From Clostridiales bacterium (GTDB lineage: Bacteria > Bacillota > Clostridia > Oscillospirales > Acutalibacteraceae): a stretch of DNA of 15,779 nt. How positions within the stretch are numbered: the first letter of the stretch is position 1; each line of letters starts with the position of its first letter. This document shows positions 14,848 through 15,779 of this stretch, one piece after another. The DNA lies in assembly GCA_020859725.1 (NCBI GenBank), contig JAJBVR010000030.1:1-15779 (forward strand), written 5' to 3'. The notes under the pieces were generated by a model. That model saw only the letters and a list, made by a program, of their open reading frames with translations. It ran no database searches and was not told where the DNA came from. Position numbers and translations under genes: made by a program.

Positions 14848-15774
14848 TTATGAGAAAAGCGGAGTAGAAAGATAGCGGTCGCCTGTATCCGGCAAAATAA
14901 CAACAATATTTTTGCCTTTAAATTCATCGCGCTTTGCAAGCTCTTTTGCTGCCCAAACGGCTGCGCCGCTGGAAATTCCAACAAGCACTCCCTCTGTTTT
15001 CGCAATTTTATTGCCAGTTTCAAAAGCGGCGTCATTTGGCACTTTAATTATTTCATCATAAATTTTTGTATCAAGGGTATCCGGTACAAATCCCGCGCCT
15101 ATTCCCTGAATTTTATGTGCTCCGCCGTGACCTTCCGAAAGAACCGGTGAGCTTTCCGGCTCAACTGCAATTACTTTAATATTCGGATTTCGCTCTTTCA
15201 GATATTTGCCCACGCCGGAAAGAGTTCCGCCCGTGCCTACACCGGCAATAAAGGCATCCACTTTTCCGTCTGTATCTTTCCAAATTTCCGGACCTGTGGT
15301 TTCATAATGAGCCTTTGGGTTGGCGGGATTAACAAATTGACCTAAAATAACCGCGCCTTCGGTTGAGTTTTTTAATTCCTCGGCTTTTTCAATCGCGCCT
15401 TTCATTCCTTTTGCGCCTTCGGTAAGCACAACCTCGGCGCCGTATGCCTTAACAAGATTGCGCCTTTCAACGCTCATGGTTTCTGGCATGGTAAGAATAA
15501 CCTTGTAACCCTTTGCGGTTCCAACACTGGCAAGACCGATTCCCGTGTTTCCGGAGGTCGGCTCAATAATTGTGGCGCCCGGCTTTAAAGTGCCGTCCTT
15601 TTCGGCGGCGTCTATCATAGCGTAAGCAATTCTGTCTTTTACAGAGCCTGCCGGATTAAAATATTCAAGCTTTGCAAGAATGTTGGCCTGCACATTTTCT
15701 GATTCAGCGAATTTGTTTAATTTTAAAATAGGAGTTTTGCCGATAAGCTCGGTAACATTATTATAAATAGCCAT
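14848..15774 (-). CDS. cysK: Cysteine synthase A (O-acetylserine sulfhydrylase)
   Basis: This 308-residue PLP enzyme makes cysteine from O-acetylserine and sulfide. It has the PLP lysine at residue 46 in [11 protein letters not shown], the substrate loop PTSGNTGIG (from about 72), [20 protein letters not shown] (about 145-164), the phosphate-cup motif GTGGTLSG (about 179) and SSGAA near residue 268. The conserved family length and motifs favour CysK over cystathionine beta-synthase or CysM, though CysM-like substrate use cannot be ruled out. The gene is complete, but only 5 nt of leader remain in the window, so its promoter, ribosome-binding site and any upstream control element (T-box or CymR site) are out of view. 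No cysE is seen. Its product feeds NifS next door. Confidence 0.96.
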   Translation of the reverse strand: MAIYNNVTELIGKTPILKLNKFAESENVQANILAKLEYFNPAGSVKDRIAYAMIDAAEKDGTLKPGATIIEPTSGNTGIGLASVGTAKGYKVILTMPETMSVERRNLVKAYGAEVVLTEGAKGMKGAIEKAEELKNSTEGAVILGQFVNPANPKAHYETTGPEIWKDTDGKVDAFIAGVGTGGTLSGVGKYLKERNPNIKVIAVEPESSPVLSEGHGGAHKIQGIGAGFVPDTLDTKIYDEIIKVPNDAAFETGNKIAKTEGVLVGISSGAAVWAAKELAKRDEFKGKNIVVILPDTGDRYLSTPLFS

Positions 15775-15779
15775 AATTT

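Noticed and set aside
1..15779. CRISPR array, tRNA, rRNA, phage or toxin-antitoxin module
   Set aside because: No regularly spaced repeats, no tRNA T-arm or cloverleaf pattern, and no recognisable phage, integrase or toxin genes on either strand.

Overview
The window is AT-rich bacterial chromosome with Shine-Dalgarno sites of the AGGAGG type, TTGACA/TATAAT-type promoters, and genes typical of Clostridia (Bacillota): tarI/tarJ, a stand-alone NifU scaffold behind NifS, and a GPH-family symporter. An uncultured gut member of the Oscillospirales or a relative is my best guess, by inference only. No phage, CRISPR, rRNA, tRNA or transposase gene is visible.

Left third (1-5911): a surface-glycan and sugar-nucleotide region. 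It has an edge-truncated family 2 glycosyltransferase (minus); a GHMP kinase whose sugar-binding motif looks like galacturonokinase rather than galactokinase (plus); a broken two-domain carboxymuconolactone-decarboxylase-like gene (plus); and a minus-strand operon of iron-dependent alcohol dehydrogenase, tarI and tarJ, the last two making CDP-ribitol.

Middle (6085-10472): two transporters on the plus strand (an MFS permease with an apparent frameshift right after its start codon, then a GPH-type sugar symporter that starts at TTG), a frameshifted trmB on the minus strand, and a small helical DUF2383-like protein (plus).

Right third (10807-15774): minus-strand sulfur and Fe-S genes in three transcription units: cysK, nifS-nifU and nadA-mnmA. 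Cysteine made by CysK is the substrate of NifS. NifS passes sulfur to NifU for Fe-S clusters, and probably to MnmA for 2-thiouridine in tRNA. NadA is itself a [4Fe-4S] enzyme. The block therefore reads as a sulfur supply line with two of its clients.

Two things stand out. First, a roughly 255-bp intergenic element with a central terminator hairpin occurs twice, diverged, each time between convergent genes. Second, three genes (the CMD gene, the MFS gene and trmB) are broken at homopolymer runs. The CMD gene also has an in-frame TAG and TrmB has lost a conserved catalytic-region Asp, so not all of this looks like sequencing error. I do not see a convincing new multi-gene system.
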